Shown here one piece after another: positions 24,793 through 32,605 of a stretch of 64,000 nucleotides of DNA; within the stretch, counting starts at the first letter, position 1, and each line of letters starts with the position of its first letter. This DNA is from Vibrio pelagius (lineage in GTDB: Bacteria; Pseudomonadota; Gammaproteobacteria; Enterobacterales; Vibrionaceae): contig NZ_AP025503.1 of the NCBI RefSeq assembly GCF_024347575.1, forward strand, positions 2,232,001 to 2,296,000, given 5' to 3'. The position numbers and the translations under genes were made by a program. The notes under the pieces are model-generated. The model did no database searches. It worked only from the letters and a program-made list of their open reading frames with translations, and was not told the origin of the DNA.

Positions 24793-26223
24793 TCACCCCA
24801 AAGATTCTTTTGAAGCAAGAGCCTCATCGGTTGGTTGAATCTCATCATGCTCTTCATCTCCTATAGGCACAAACTGTATATTCATAAGCTCAATAGAGCT
24901 GTGTTCAACCTCATCAGCCGCTCGACTACGGACAACTCGAATTGGATCATTCAATTCCTCCCGACTTTGCGGCCAATAGGGGGCTGAAGGACTATCCAAT
25001 AAAAGTTTAGGTCGGTTTTCTCGACTCTCGATACCCACTTCCCAATCCGTCAAATTGTTATTCATGGGGTAGACGCTGGCCGTGACATCATTAAGCACCG
25101 AATCCAGTGTCAATTTTTGACGATTAAGGTCTTGAGTCGCTGTCGACAAAGCCATAATGACAACAACCATGATCAACATCAGAGCTGTACTGCACAGAGT
25201 AAAAACTGGAGAGCGAACAATTGACTTTTTTATCACTTCGACCCTTACTGTCGACTCTTGAGTTAAAGGGAAACAGCAGCGAACGTTTTCGATATCTTTG
25301 GCAAGATCTATCGCTCTGGCATATCTATGGTTAAGTGAACAGTGAGTCGCTAACGCCACAACCTTAGTCATGTCACCTCTCGGCTGAGCCCTAAGGATGT
25401 CCAAATACAGAATCCGACCTAAGGCATAAACATCCGTGCGACAATCTATCGTATCTCCATCAAGCTGTTCTGGACTTGCATAGCTTCGAGTGAGTGCGAC
25501 TACACTTGAGATGTGGACGCCCCTGTCTCCAATATTGAGCGGTTGTACTTTTAGGGCAATATTAAAGTCGATGATTTTCGGCGTACCATCGCTACAAATC
25601 AGTATGTTTTGTGGCTTGAGATCTCCATGCACCACTTGATGTTGATGAGCATGCTCGACGGCCAAACAAATATCTCGGAACATCATCAATTTCTGTCCAA
25701 AACTCAACTTTTGCGAGCTTAGATACGTTTTTAAGTTCACCCCATCCACGAACTCCATCACGATATACACCACTCCGTTATAGACACCTGCATCGTAAAC
25801 TTTGGCAATATTGGAGTGGCTAACATCAGCAAGAAGCTGTGCTTCTGAAAAGAGCGCCTCTTGACCTAACAGTCCTAAAATCTCGGGATGAAAAAACTTG
25901 ATTGCGTACTGCTGATGAAAAAGCGAATCGCAGCGAGTCGCGTAGTAAACCGAAGCAAAGCCCCCTCTGCCCAACTCATGACCAATAACATATCGATCAA
26001 TGTGAAGGTTTTCGTAGCAGATAGTTGCTTGACTGGTTGTCGATAAGTGCGCCTCTAGTGCTTCAATCACAGAATCATTATTGGCTTGTTTCAATAAGGC
26101 ATCGACTTCATGAGCAAGTTGGGGCGAGCTTCGACGAACGTCAGAGAGGATAAGATCGCGTTCGCTGGATTCCTTATCAATCAGATGATAAAAAAGTTGA
26201 GTGCTACTGAGGCTAAAGTCCAT
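24793..26223 (-). CDS. Membrane-anchored Hanks-type Ser/Thr protein kinase, PknT-like
   Basis: A 476-residue kinase. Residues 1-75 form an N-terminal helical segment usual in kinases paired with ECF43-type sigma factors. The kinase domain follows: glycine loop ELGRGGFASVYYA (83-95), ATP lysine Lys109 in AIKFF, catalytic loop VVHGDLKPQN (197-206, HGD instead of HRD), metal motif DFN (219-221, instead of DFG), and SPE (250-252). A single transmembrane helix lies at about 342-360, followed by about 115 periplasmic residues that could sense a signal. The adjacent sigma factor is the likely substrate. HGD marks it as a non-RD kinase that may not need activation-loop phosphorylation. The 211-base upstream gap to csgD probably holds its promoter; I could not place one. 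Confidence 0.88.
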   Translation of the reverse strand: MDFSLSSTQLFYHLIDKESSERDLILSDVRRSSPQLAHEVDALLKQANNDSVIEALEAHLSTTSQATICYENLHIDRYVIGHELGRGGFASVYYATRCDSLFHQQYAIKFFHPEILGLLGQEALFSEAQLLADVSHSNIAKVYDAGVYNGVVYIVMEFVDGVNLKTYLSSQKLSFGQKLMMFRDICLAVEHAHQHQVVHGDLKPQNILICSDGTPKIIDFNIALKVQPLNIGDRGVHISSVVALTRSYASPEQLDGDTIDCRTDVYALGRILYLDILRAQPRGDMTKVVALATHCSLNHRYARAIDLAKDIENVRCCFPLTQESTVRVEVIKKSIVRSPVFTLCSTALMLIMVVVIMALSTATQDLNRQKLTLDSVLNDVTASVYPMNNNLTDWEVGIESRENRPKLLLDSPSAPYWPQSREELNDPIRVVRSRAADEVEHSSIELMNIQFVPIGDEEHDEIQPTDEALASKESLG

Positions 26224-26434
26224 TTTACGTATCAGTTATTATAGCTACTGGTTTTATATCCCAGAACTTTCACCCCTATCAATTGCGAAGAAATGAATTG
26301 ATACATTTTGTAAGCTATTGAAAAGAAATGCTGTTTTTATCATTGATCAAAAAAATGATTGTCCAAAAATCACTATTCAAGAACAATCACTTCAACGTCA
26401 TACCTTATGTTCGAAGACTAGATCTAAAGATGGA

Positions 26435-27103
26435 TTATTGGATAAATTCATTGCTCGCAATGTTATTTTTTACCCAAATTAACGCCTGTAATCGATTTTT
26501 CACTTTGATTTTTTTAAAGGTATTGTGAAGATGCGCTTTAACCGTGTTTTCACTTACGTAAAGTGCATCCGCAATTTGTGTGTTAGACGCACCATCGCCA
26601 AGGAGCTTGATGATCTGCTGCTCACGTTTGGTGAGTTTCAGGTAGTAAGGGCTGGTTTTCGCACACTGTCTCTCTCTGTAAAAGCGAATGTACTGGGAGA
26701 TGAGCTTTCTACTCATCCACATTTCATCTTGCATAATACACTTAAAGCCCGTCACGAGCTTATCAAGTGTGTCAGATGCATAAAAAATGCCAACCAAATA
26801 CTGCCATTTGAGCATCTCATGGTGAGGGAAATCGTTAGGGGTATTTAACAATACTTCATGAACATCACTCTTGATATCATCCCTAATCTCTTGATATTTT
26901 TCGATGTACTGGTTACTCATCGTTGGGTAATCAATAATCACCAGATCTAAGTTAGGTACTTGCAATGATTTAGTGGATAGCTTTTCTGGTGATACTAACT
27001 TAATGTCTAATTTCACCTTTTGTTCTATGGATTCTTTGAGCAGCGTTGATTGCAAATTATTCTCTGCTATTAAAATGGCCTGATGAACTTCCGGAATAGC
27101 CAT
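26435..27103 (-). CDS. csgD: CsgD/VpsT-family LuxR-type regulator of curli genes
   Basis: A biofilm regulator of 222 residues: a receiver-like N-terminal domain without the full phosphorylation pocket, and a C-terminal LuxR helix-turn-helix (LTKREQQIIKLL, then VSENTVKAHLHNTFKKIKV). The linker holds EMWMSRKLI, a match to the W[FLM][TS]R motif by which V. cholerae VpsT binds c-di-GMP; by my count the Trp is residue 129. E. coli CsgD lacks this motif as I recall it. I chose ATG 27103 because AAGGAG stands 7 bases before it; the frame is open up to an ATG at 27136. The gene is downstream of csgBA and reads the same way, unlike E. coli where csgD leads csgDEFG. Confidence 0.85.
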   Translation of the reverse strand: MAIPEVHQAILIAENNLQSTLLKESIEQKVKLDIKLVSPEKLSTKSLQVPNLDLVIIDYPTMSNQYIEKYQEIRDDIKSDVHEVLLNTPNDFPHHEMLKWQYLVGIFYASDTLDKLVTGFKCIMQDEMWMSRKLISQYIRFYRERQCAKTSPYYLKLTKREQQIIKLLGDGASNTQIADALYVSENTVKAHLHNTFKKIKVKNRLQALIWVKNNIASNEFIQ

Positions 27104-27265
27104 ATGTAAACTCCTTTTTACGGATTTACCACTCATTAATTAGAATGTTAAGTTTATAGCACGGACCACTATAGTGCTAATCCGATCATTAAATATTTGA
27201 GCCATTTCCCTTCTGATTAATAGAACAGGTGAAGGTATATCTTATTATTTATTGGAAGTGCATGT

Positions 27266-27589
27266 TTATACTGAATTTGTTTTGGTTATTTTACAATATC
27301 TAAAAATTTTCCATACTTCGCTATTATCATGAATTTCTAATATTGCAGGTAATTGTTCTAATCCTAATATAATCGTTGTCCTCCCGCTATTAACTCTCTG
27401 ATTGTACTCCGAATTGGTACGTGTTTTTAACGTTAATGAGAATGGTGAACTGTTTTCAATTATCAATATGGTATCTTGTTTTTTTATTAAACATTGAACT
27501 GTACTTGACGTTCCAGAGTAAGTAGTTAAAGAAGTAAGGTAAAATAAAGCGGCGATGAACGCCGCCTTATAATATGTAAAATGTTTCAT
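27266..27589 (-). CDS. Small secreted protein in the csgC position
   Basis: A 107-residue protein with a signal peptide of about 25 residues (hydrophobic core AAFIAALFYLTSLTTYS). The mature part of about 80 residues is predicted beta-rich, with two cysteines (33 and 99) that could form a disulphide. It starts one base after the csgA stop (TAA-T-ATG), so translation is coupled to csgA. In enterobacteria this place is taken by CsgC, a small Ig-fold periplasmic inhibitor of premature curlin aggregation. I see the same size and location but no convincing CsgC sequence match, for instance no CxC motif. It may be a CsgC analogue. Confidence 0.6.
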   Translation of the reverse strand: MKHFTYYKAAFIAALFYLTSLTTYSGTSSTVQCLIKKQDTILIIENSSPFSLTLKTRTNSEYNQRVNSGRTTIILGLEQLPAILEIHDNSEVWKIFRYCKITKTNSV

Positions 27590-27590
27590 A

Positions 27591-28448
27591 TTAATTTTGA
27601 TAAATCAGACCGACATTTCCGTTTGCACCATTACCTAACACAGCAGCATTATCGTGAGAAGTTTGCTCAATCATAAATTGGTTCATATTACTGCTAACTA
27701 GGTCAACTGTTACATTTGAATGAGAACCTGTTTGAAGAGTGAACACGCGGTTATCGTTACTGTTCATTAAGTCGATATCAACATCGTTCCAATCACCACC
27801 ACCAACATCAGTGTTCACAATTGTTTCTACGTAGTTTCCATCACCCAAGACATCGATAGCCACATCGTTTCTGTCTACACTGCCGTTACTAAACTCAGTG
27901 TAAGTCGTATTTGAGTTACCGTTAATGTATACGTCCGCTTCATTTCGGTCAGCACCACCTTTAGCTTTTACTACCGAAATGTTCTCGTCACCCATTTGAG
28001 TGACGCGTAGATCATTAAGACGGCCAGATCCATTCACTTTTACTCTAGCTTGGTTATGTAAACCGTCTTGATCTATCAGAGCGTTGTTTCTTCTGTAGCG
28101 CAGTTTCACGTGGGCTTCGTTGAGGTTACCTGATTGTTCAACAACAACATCCGATTTGTAACTAGCATGTGTATCAACAAGAGCTACATGCCCATCCGTA
28201 GTACCTGATGTGTTTTGGTTGATAGTCACATTCGCCATGTCACCACTACCCATTTGCCATACAGCTGTGTTGTCCATCGCCAACGGCTCGATAGCTGCTA
28301 CTTTCCCTTTAATGCCGAGGTCCGTTGTGCCTTCTTTAACACCAATTGCTGGCTCTGGTGCTGGATAAGGTGCAGGAAGTGGATCTGCTTGAGCTGCGTT
28401 AAAGCCAATAACGGCACCGACTATCATTCCAATTTGTGTAAGTTTCAT
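27591..28448 (-). CDS. csgA: CsgA-like curlin major subunit
   Basis: A 285-residue secreted protein with signal peptide (1-21, ending NAAQA) and a Pro/Ala-rich mature N-terminus (PLPAPYPAPEPAIG). About nine degenerate curlin-type repeats of 20-24 residues follow, each with alternating hydrophobic positions and an Asn or Gln ladder, for example NVTINQNTSG, VVVEQSGNLNEAHV, ALIDQDGLHNQARV, FMIEQTSHDNAAVL. It is much longer and more Asp/Asn-rich than E. coli CsgA (151 residues). Curlin monomers are secreted through CsgG and polymerise on the CsgB nucleator. Ribosome site AGAAGGA stands 8 bases before the ATG. The CsgA/CsgB naming rests on gene order and could be the reverse. Confidence 0.78.
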   Translation of the reverse strand: MKLTQIGMIVGAVIGFNAAQADPLPAPYPAPEPAIGVKEGTTDLGIKGKVAAIEPLAMDNTAVWQMGSGDMANVTINQNTSGTTDGHVALVDTHASYKSDVVVEQSGNLNEAHVKLRYRRNNALIDQDGLHNQARVKVNGSGRLNDLRVTQMGDENISVVKAKGGADRNEADVYINGNSNTTYTEFSNGSVDRNDVAIDVLGDGNYVETIVNTDVGGGDWNDVDIDLMNSNDNRVFTLQTGSHSNVTVDLVSSNMNQFMIEQTSHDNAAVLGNGANGNVGLIYQN

Positions 28449-28486
28449 AGGTTGTATCCTTCTGCTTTTCCATGTCGACTATGTAT

Positions 28487-28502
28487 CACTTCATGTGAAG
28501 TG
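28487..28502. repeat. Perfect inverted repeat between csgB and csgA
   Basis: CACTTCATGTGAAGTG is a perfect 16-base palindrome in the 83-base csgB-csgA spacer. In mRNA it would be a short hairpin that could tune relative expression of the two subunits; as DNA it could be a binding site. Confidence 0.45.
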
Positions 28503-28531
28503 GCTGTGAATCAAGCTTTCTATACTGCGCA

Positions 28532-29146
28532 CTAATTTGCTTGATTGATAAAGATCCTCATCGAGCTCGATGCGTTAACGATCGCTAAATCGTGCCCATC
28601 TTGAGAAATTCCTAAGTTGTCACCTCCCGAACCAGCCATAAACGCGACATTATGATTACCTTTTTGGTCGATGCTTAATTGGCTTCTTTGTCCAGAGAAG
28701 TTTGCTTGTCCTAGTACTGCCAAATTGTGGTTTCCATCTTGGGAAATCAGCGCTTCACTATTCCCACCGATCTGCCCAACTACAGCGGTATTACCTGTGC
28801 CTTCTTGATTTATATATGCGACATTATTCCTCCCTACTTGAGAAATATCAGCGGAATTAGAATATCCGCTCTGTTTTATTTTCGCTCTATTATTTGCTTT
28901 AATTCCTGGGCTATATTGAACAATGGTAGCATTTGAATCAGAGCTATTAGTTATGTCGATCTCTGAATAGTTGTCTAAGTCTGTAGAGTACATATTATAA
29001 AGTTCTCTGTACTCATTAACTATGTCTCGATCCACATTGTATAAAAAGTCTCCTTCAACATCAGAAGCCATTGAAACATTGACATTACCTATTGATAAAT
29101 ATAAACAAGCCACGCTTGCAAGAGACGCTATCTTACTTATCATCAT
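28532..29146 (-). CDS. csgB: CsgB-like curlin minor subunit / nucleator
   Basis: About 204 residues: signal peptide (ending SMASD) and at least five clear curlin repeats in the second half, with the consensus pattern x-I-x-Q-x-G-x-x-N-x-A: KIKQSGYSNSADI, SQVGRNNVAYI, NQEGTGNTAVV, ISQDGNHNLAVL, IDQKGNHNVAFM. These match the CsgA/CsgB repeat family well. As the first gene of csgB-csgA-csgC it is assigned to the nucleator. The frame is open to a GTG at 29173, but ATG 29146 is preceded by AAGGTAGAC and leads straight into the signal peptide, so I prefer it. Confidence 0.8.
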   Translation of the reverse strand: MMISKIASLASVACLYLSIGNVNVSMASDVEGDFLYNVDRDIVNEYRELYNMYSTDLDNYSEIDITNSSDSNATIVQYSPGIKANNRAKIKQSGYSNSADISQVGRNNVAYINQEGTGNTAVVGQIGGNSEALISQDGNHNLAVLGQANFSGQRSQLSIDQKGNHNVAFMAGSGGDNLGISQDGHDLAIVNASSSMRIFINQAN

Positions 29147-29504
29147 GTCTACCTTAAAATATCTAATGTTCACCTGATCAACAAAGAATACATATTAACG
29201 ACGAGCTTATATTTGAGGAAAACTCTCTACTCGCGATCATCTATATATTCCTGCTGAACGCCATGTAACTCACTAGCATGAGGGAATAATAGGTTTGCAG
29301 ATGAATATCATCTATAAACTTAGAGGTAAAAATATTTAATTGCATATGATAAATTTAATTAGTAATTGTTGCGCCTACCTCTACATTAGTTAACTAAATC
29401 CTATTTAAAATTAACCCGAAAGTTTATATATGCCACTGTGAGCATCAGTTAGGCTTAATTGTGTTTCGATGAATCATATTTTTATTTCGTAAATGGAAGC
29501 CCAT
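29147..29504. other. Divergent csgB/csgE intergenic region
   Basis: About 350 bases without a gene between the divergent csgBAC-D and csgEFG units. It is distinctly A+T-rich and must hold both promoters. It should also hold CsgD operators if regulation is as in enterobacteria. I could not mark a convincing -35/-10 pair or operator by eye. Confidence 0.5.
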
Positions 29505-29981
29505 ATGACAATGAAACTGTATATCGTTGCGTTGCTGTCTTGCACTGTTAGTGCAGGAGAAAAGAGTCACAGACTTGAAAATGGTGCGCCTTTAGAAAAT
29601 GGGACAAACTTTGAGGATTCGACAAAAAGCTTGAAGGAACAATTTAACGACTTTAGTGAAGTGAATGGGATAATAGTTGACAGAACAATTACGCGCTTAG
29701 GTGATGATTTTTATTTCTTCTTCTCGCAATCGATCAATGAAAATTATCCCAACCTGAAGGAAAATTTGACGGTAAAAGAGAGACCAACAGCATTGTCTGG
29801 AAGCATCATAGAGGTTCAGCACTCTAGAAAACCCATCTTCCGCACAGCATTGTCTCCCGGTCGTCGACAAGCAAAAGAGCGAGCTGCTGATGCAACGCGA
29901 GTTGTTGGGAATTACATCATAAGATGGCAAGCGGAAAGGCTCTTTCAGGACACTTACGATCTCGATCATGATGAATTTTAA
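29505..29981 (+). CDS. csgE: Curli assembly factor CsgE
   Basis: A periplasmic gating factor that caps the CsgG secretion channel and directs curlin subunits to it. There are about 158 residues. A signal peptide (MTMKLYIVALLSCTVSAG) is followed by an extra segment of about 40 residues, then the conserved core: GIIVDRTITRLGDDFYFFF, LTVKERPTALSGS, KPIFRTALSPGR and the C-terminal DLDHDEF, which matches the DLAHDEF end of E. coli CsgE. I chose ATG 29505 because GGAAG lies 5 bases before it; the frame opens at 29493. The end overlaps the region carrying the csgF ribosome site. Confidence 0.9.
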   Translation: MTMKLYIVALLSCTVSAGEKSHRLENGAPLENGTNFEDSTKSLKEQFNDFSEVNGIIVDRTITRLGDDFYFFFSQSINENYPNLKENLTVKERPTALSGSIIEVQHSRKPIFRTALSPGRRQAKERAADATRVVGNYIIRWQAERLFQDTYDLDHDEF

Positions 29982-29991
29982 GGAGCCAAGG

Positions 29992-30402
29992 ATGTCGACA
30001 ATTTTAAGAAAAATCACGCTTATTGCACTGCTAACTTCCCCTACTATTTGCGCGAGCGAATTGGTCTATACGCCCGTAAACCCAAGTTTTGGTGGAAATG
30101 CTTTAAATAGCTCTCATCTGTTTAACCATGCTAATGCAATCAATGATTTTGAAGACCCAAATGCTAGGGACTTTTTCGGAGAACAAGAATCCGCACTAGA
30201 TCGCCTAGCATCCAGCTTAGAGTCTCGTTTGATAAGTCAGTTGCTTGCTGATGTGGGGAACGGTAACACTGGACAATTAGAAACGGACGACTTTTTCCTC
30301 AATATTGTTGATGATTCTGGATCTTTACTCGTTCAGATAGTGGATAAAGCGACCGGCGAATCAACAGAAATTAGCGTATCGGGACTAAACCCAGACCTCT
30401 AA
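29992..30402 (+). CDS. csgF: Curli assembly factor CsgF
   Basis: A secreted surface protein that joins the CsgG channel to the CsgB nucleator. It has 136 residues, like E. coli CsgF (138). Signal peptide to CASE, then the CsgG-binding N-terminus with NPSFGGNALNSSHLFNHANA (E. coli has NPNFGGNPNNG), then FGEQESALDRL, and the C-terminal pattern KATGESTEISVSGL. ATG 29992 is preceded by AAGGAG at 6 bases, just after the csgE stop, so the genes are coupled. Confidence 0.92.
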   Translation: MSTILRKITLIALLTSPTICASELVYTPVNPSFGGNALNSSHLFNHANAINDFEDPNARDFFGEQESALDRLASSLESRLISQLLADVGNGNTGQLETDDFFLNIVDDSGSLLVQIVDKATGESTEISVSGLNPDL

Positions 30403-30418
30403 TCACAAGGGTTATGTT

Positions 30419-31255
30419 ATGAAATCGATGATTATCGTCTTCCTAACCTTTGTGTTAGGAGGATGCTCTTACTCTATGCAAATCCCAGAGACTTCTGAAT
30501 CACCTAAGCTGATGCCGAGGGGAACAACGTATGTCGACCTCATTTCGTTGCCACTACCACGCGGTAAAATTTTGGTCTCAGTGTATGATTTCAGAGATCA
30601 AACCGGGCAATACAAACCTCAACCCAACAGTAACTTCTCAACAGCGGTGCCACAGGGAGGAACATCACTGCTCACAACGGCACTGATTGATTCACGATGG
30701 TTTATCCCACTTGAGCGTGAAGGGCTTCAGAATTTATTAACGGAACGTAAGATCATTCGAGCAGCTCAGAAAAAAGATAAGGTTGTGAATAATCATGGCG
30801 CAGACTTATCGTCTTTGAGCTCCGCAAACATTGTTATCGAAGGCGGGATCGTCGCTTACGATTCGAACATTGTTACCGGAGGCGCAGGTGCAAAGTATTT
30901 AGGTATTGGTGGCTCAGGGCAATACAGAACGGATCAAGTCACGGTTAACCTAAGAGCAGTTGATGTTCGAACTGGACAGGTTCTTTTGAGCGTAACCACA
31001 ACCAAAACCATTTCTTCACATGAGATCGGCTTCGGGGCTTTTCGCTTTGTTGACTACAAAGAGTTACTAGAAGTTGAGATGGGCTATAGTCAAAATGAAC
31101 CCGTGAATATTGCTGTGATGTCAGCAATAGATGCAGCCGTGATCCACTTAATCGTTCAAGGAATGAAACGTGGTATGTGGTCGCCTGGTGACCCTAGTGC
31201 AATGCAGAACCCAATCATCTCTCGTTATTCTGACGCAAGCACAGACATACTTTAA
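30419..31255 (+). CDS. csgG: Curli secretion channel lipoprotein CsgG
   Basis: An outer-membrane lipoprotein that forms the nonameric curlin export pore. It has 278 residues, the family length. The lipobox is VLGGC with the lipidated cysteine at 16. Conserved segments include LPLPRGKILVSVYDFRDQTG, QGGTSLLTTALIDSRWFIPL, EREGLQNLLTERKIIRAAQ and the membrane hairpin region around YLGIGGSGQYRTDQVTVNL and RTGQVLLSVTTTKTI. It lies 16 bases after csgF, completing csgEFG, and is followed by a strong terminator. Confidence 0.95.
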   Translation: MKSMIIVFLTFVLGGCSYSMQIPETSESPKLMPRGTTYVDLISLPLPRGKILVSVYDFRDQTGQYKPQPNSNFSTAVPQGGTSLLTTALIDSRWFIPLEREGLQNLLTERKIIRAAQKKDKVVNNHGADLSSLSSANIVIEGGIVAYDSNIVTGGAGAKYLGIGGSGQYRTDQVTVNLRAVDVRTGQVLLSVTTTKTISSHEIGFGAFRFVDYKELLEVEMGYSQNEPVNIAVMSAIDAAVIHLIVQGMKRGMWSPGDPSAMQNPIISRYSDASTDIL

Positions 31256-31293
31256 GTAATCCATATTACTGTTTTATACCGCCCCTAAAACGA

Positions 31294-31332
31294 CAAAGGC
31301 CTGACAACTTAATAAGCTGTCAGGCCTTTTAA
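31294..31332. terminator. Terminator after csgG
   Basis: A 12-bp stem (AAAGGCCTGACA / TGTCAGGCCTTT) with an 11-base loop and flanking A and T runs. It ends csgEFG and lies directly beside the tRNA gene on the other strand. Confidence 0.9.
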
Positions 31333-31337
31333 AATAA

Positions 31338-31414
31338 TGGCACGCCCTGTAGGATTCGAACCTACGACCACATCCTTAGAAGGGACGTGCTCTATCCAGC
31401 TGAGCTAAGGGCGC
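31338..31414 (-). tRNA. tRNA-Arg (anticodon UCU)
   Basis: A full cloverleaf on the minus strand, 77 bases with encoded CCA. The acceptor stem is GCGCCCT / AGGGCGT (first pair G-U), the D-arm region is TAGCTCAGCTGGATAGAGCA, the anticodon loop CTTCTAA carries TCT, and the T-arm contains GGTTCGAATCC. It reads AGA codons. It flanks the accessory curli block, but I see no integrase gene and no second copy of its 3' end in the window. Confidence 0.95.
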
Positions 31415-31529
31415 GCTACAGGAAAGAATTATACGAATTCGAATCAGTAAAGCAACGGCTTTATCTAACATTCTGATCTAAGTGGGTAAAAAAAGGGCAA
31501 AGACATTATAAGTGTTGAAAATTAGAGCA

Positions 31530-31545
31530 AAGCAAACGTTTGCTT
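31530..31545 (+). promoter_or_regulatory. PurR operator upstream of folD
   Basis: AAGCAAACGTTTGCTT is a perfect palindrome matching the core GCAAACGTTTGC of the PurR site, about 80 bases before the folD start. It places folD, which supplies formyl-tetrahydrofolate for purine synthesis, under purine control. Confidence 0.85.
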
Positions 31546-31624
31546 GATGGAAATCAAAAACGTTTTCTGGAATAATGCGCCAAAACATCAGCCACTAACT
31601 TGAATATCACTACTAAGGAAATTC

Positions 31625-32485
31625 ATGACTGCTCAAAATATTGATGGAAAGCTAATATCTCAAACCGTTCGTTCTGAAGTTGCTGCACGTGTAAAAGCAC
31701 GTACTGAAGCAGGCTTGCGAGCTCCGGGCCTAGCGGTAGTTTTAGTGGGTGAAGACCCAGCTTCTCAGGTTTATGTGGGAAGCAAGCGCAAAGCGTGTGA
31801 AGAAGTCGGTTTTGTATCAAAGTCTTTTGACTTACCAGCAACAGCAACCGAAGAAGAGCTACTCACTCTAGTTGACCAACTGAACGAAGATCCAGAGATC
31901 GACGGTATTCTTGTTCAGTTACCTCTTCCTGCCGGTATCGATAGCACACACGTGCTAGAGCGTATAACGCCAGAAAAAGACGTTGATGGTTTCCACCCAT
32001 ACAATGTTGGCCGTCTGGCACAACGTATCCCTAAGCTACGTTCTTGTACGCCAAAAGGCATCATCACTCTGCTTGATCGCTACAACATCGACCTACGTGG
32101 TAAGCACGCGGTTGTTGTCGGCGCATCAAACATCGTGGGTCGCCCTATGACTCTAGAGCTACTTCTAGCGGGTTGTACGACCACGACTTGTCACCGTTTC
32201 ACCAAAGACTTGGAAGGTCACGTTCGTCAAGCAGACGTTGTTGTGGTTGCGGTAGGTAAACCTAACTTCATTCCGGGAGCGTGGATCAAGAAGGGTGCCG
32301 TGGTGGTCGATGTGGGTATCAATCGCCTAGAGTCAGGCAAATTGGTGGGTGACGTGGAATATGATGTCGCAAAAGAGAGCGCAAGCTTTATCACTCCAGT
32401 TCCGGGTGGTGTTGGCCCGATGACGGTTGCAAGCCTTATCGAGAACACAATGATCGCTTGCGAGCAGTTCCACTCTAACAAGTAA
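31625..32485 (+). CDS. folD: Methylenetetrahydrofolate dehydrogenase / cyclohydrolase FolD
   Basis: Interconverts 5,10-methylene- and 10-formyl-tetrahydrofolate with NADP. Conserved blocks: [20 protein letters not shown] with the catalytic lysine region, [31 protein letters not shown], the NADP loop [17 protein letters not shown] and [19 protein letters not shown]. It has 286 residues. Ribosome site AAGGAAATTC precedes the ATG. Expression is probably repressed by PurR through the palindrome upstream. A terminator shared with the convergent nucleoside transporter gene follows. Confidence 0.97.
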   Translation: MTAQNIDGKLISQTVRSEVAARVKARTEAGLRAPGLAVVLVGEDPASQVYVGSKRKACEEVGFVSKSFDLPATATEEELLTLVDQLNEDPEIDGILVQLPLPAGIDSTHVLERITPEKDVDGFHPYNVGRLAQRIPKLRSCTPKGIITLLDRYNIDLRGKHAVVVGASNIVGRPMTLELLLAGCTTTTCHRFTKDLEGHVRQADVVVVAVGKPNFIPGAWIKKGAVVVDVGINRLESGKLVGDVEYDVAKESASFITPVPGGVGPMTVASLIENTMIACEQFHSNK

Positions 32486-32534
32486 CCACTGCCTCAAATC
32501 GCTATTATCTCATGTAGCCATTGCTTCAAATAAT

Positions 32535-32567
32535 GAAAAGCCGCGATAATCCGTCGCGGCTTTTTTT
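32535..32567. terminator. Bidirectional terminator between folD and nucleoside transporter gene
   Basis: Stem AAAAGCCGCGA / TCGCGGCTTTT followed by a T run, between convergent genes. Confidence 0.9.
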
Positions 32568-32605
32568 GTTAGCTATTCACTCAAGTCCCCATCACTTGGA
32601 AGTGA

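Noticed and set aside
31338..31414. tRNA-Arg as an integration site with a duplicated 3' end
   Set aside because: I found no second copy of the tRNA end and no integrase in the window, so an attachment site is not supported.
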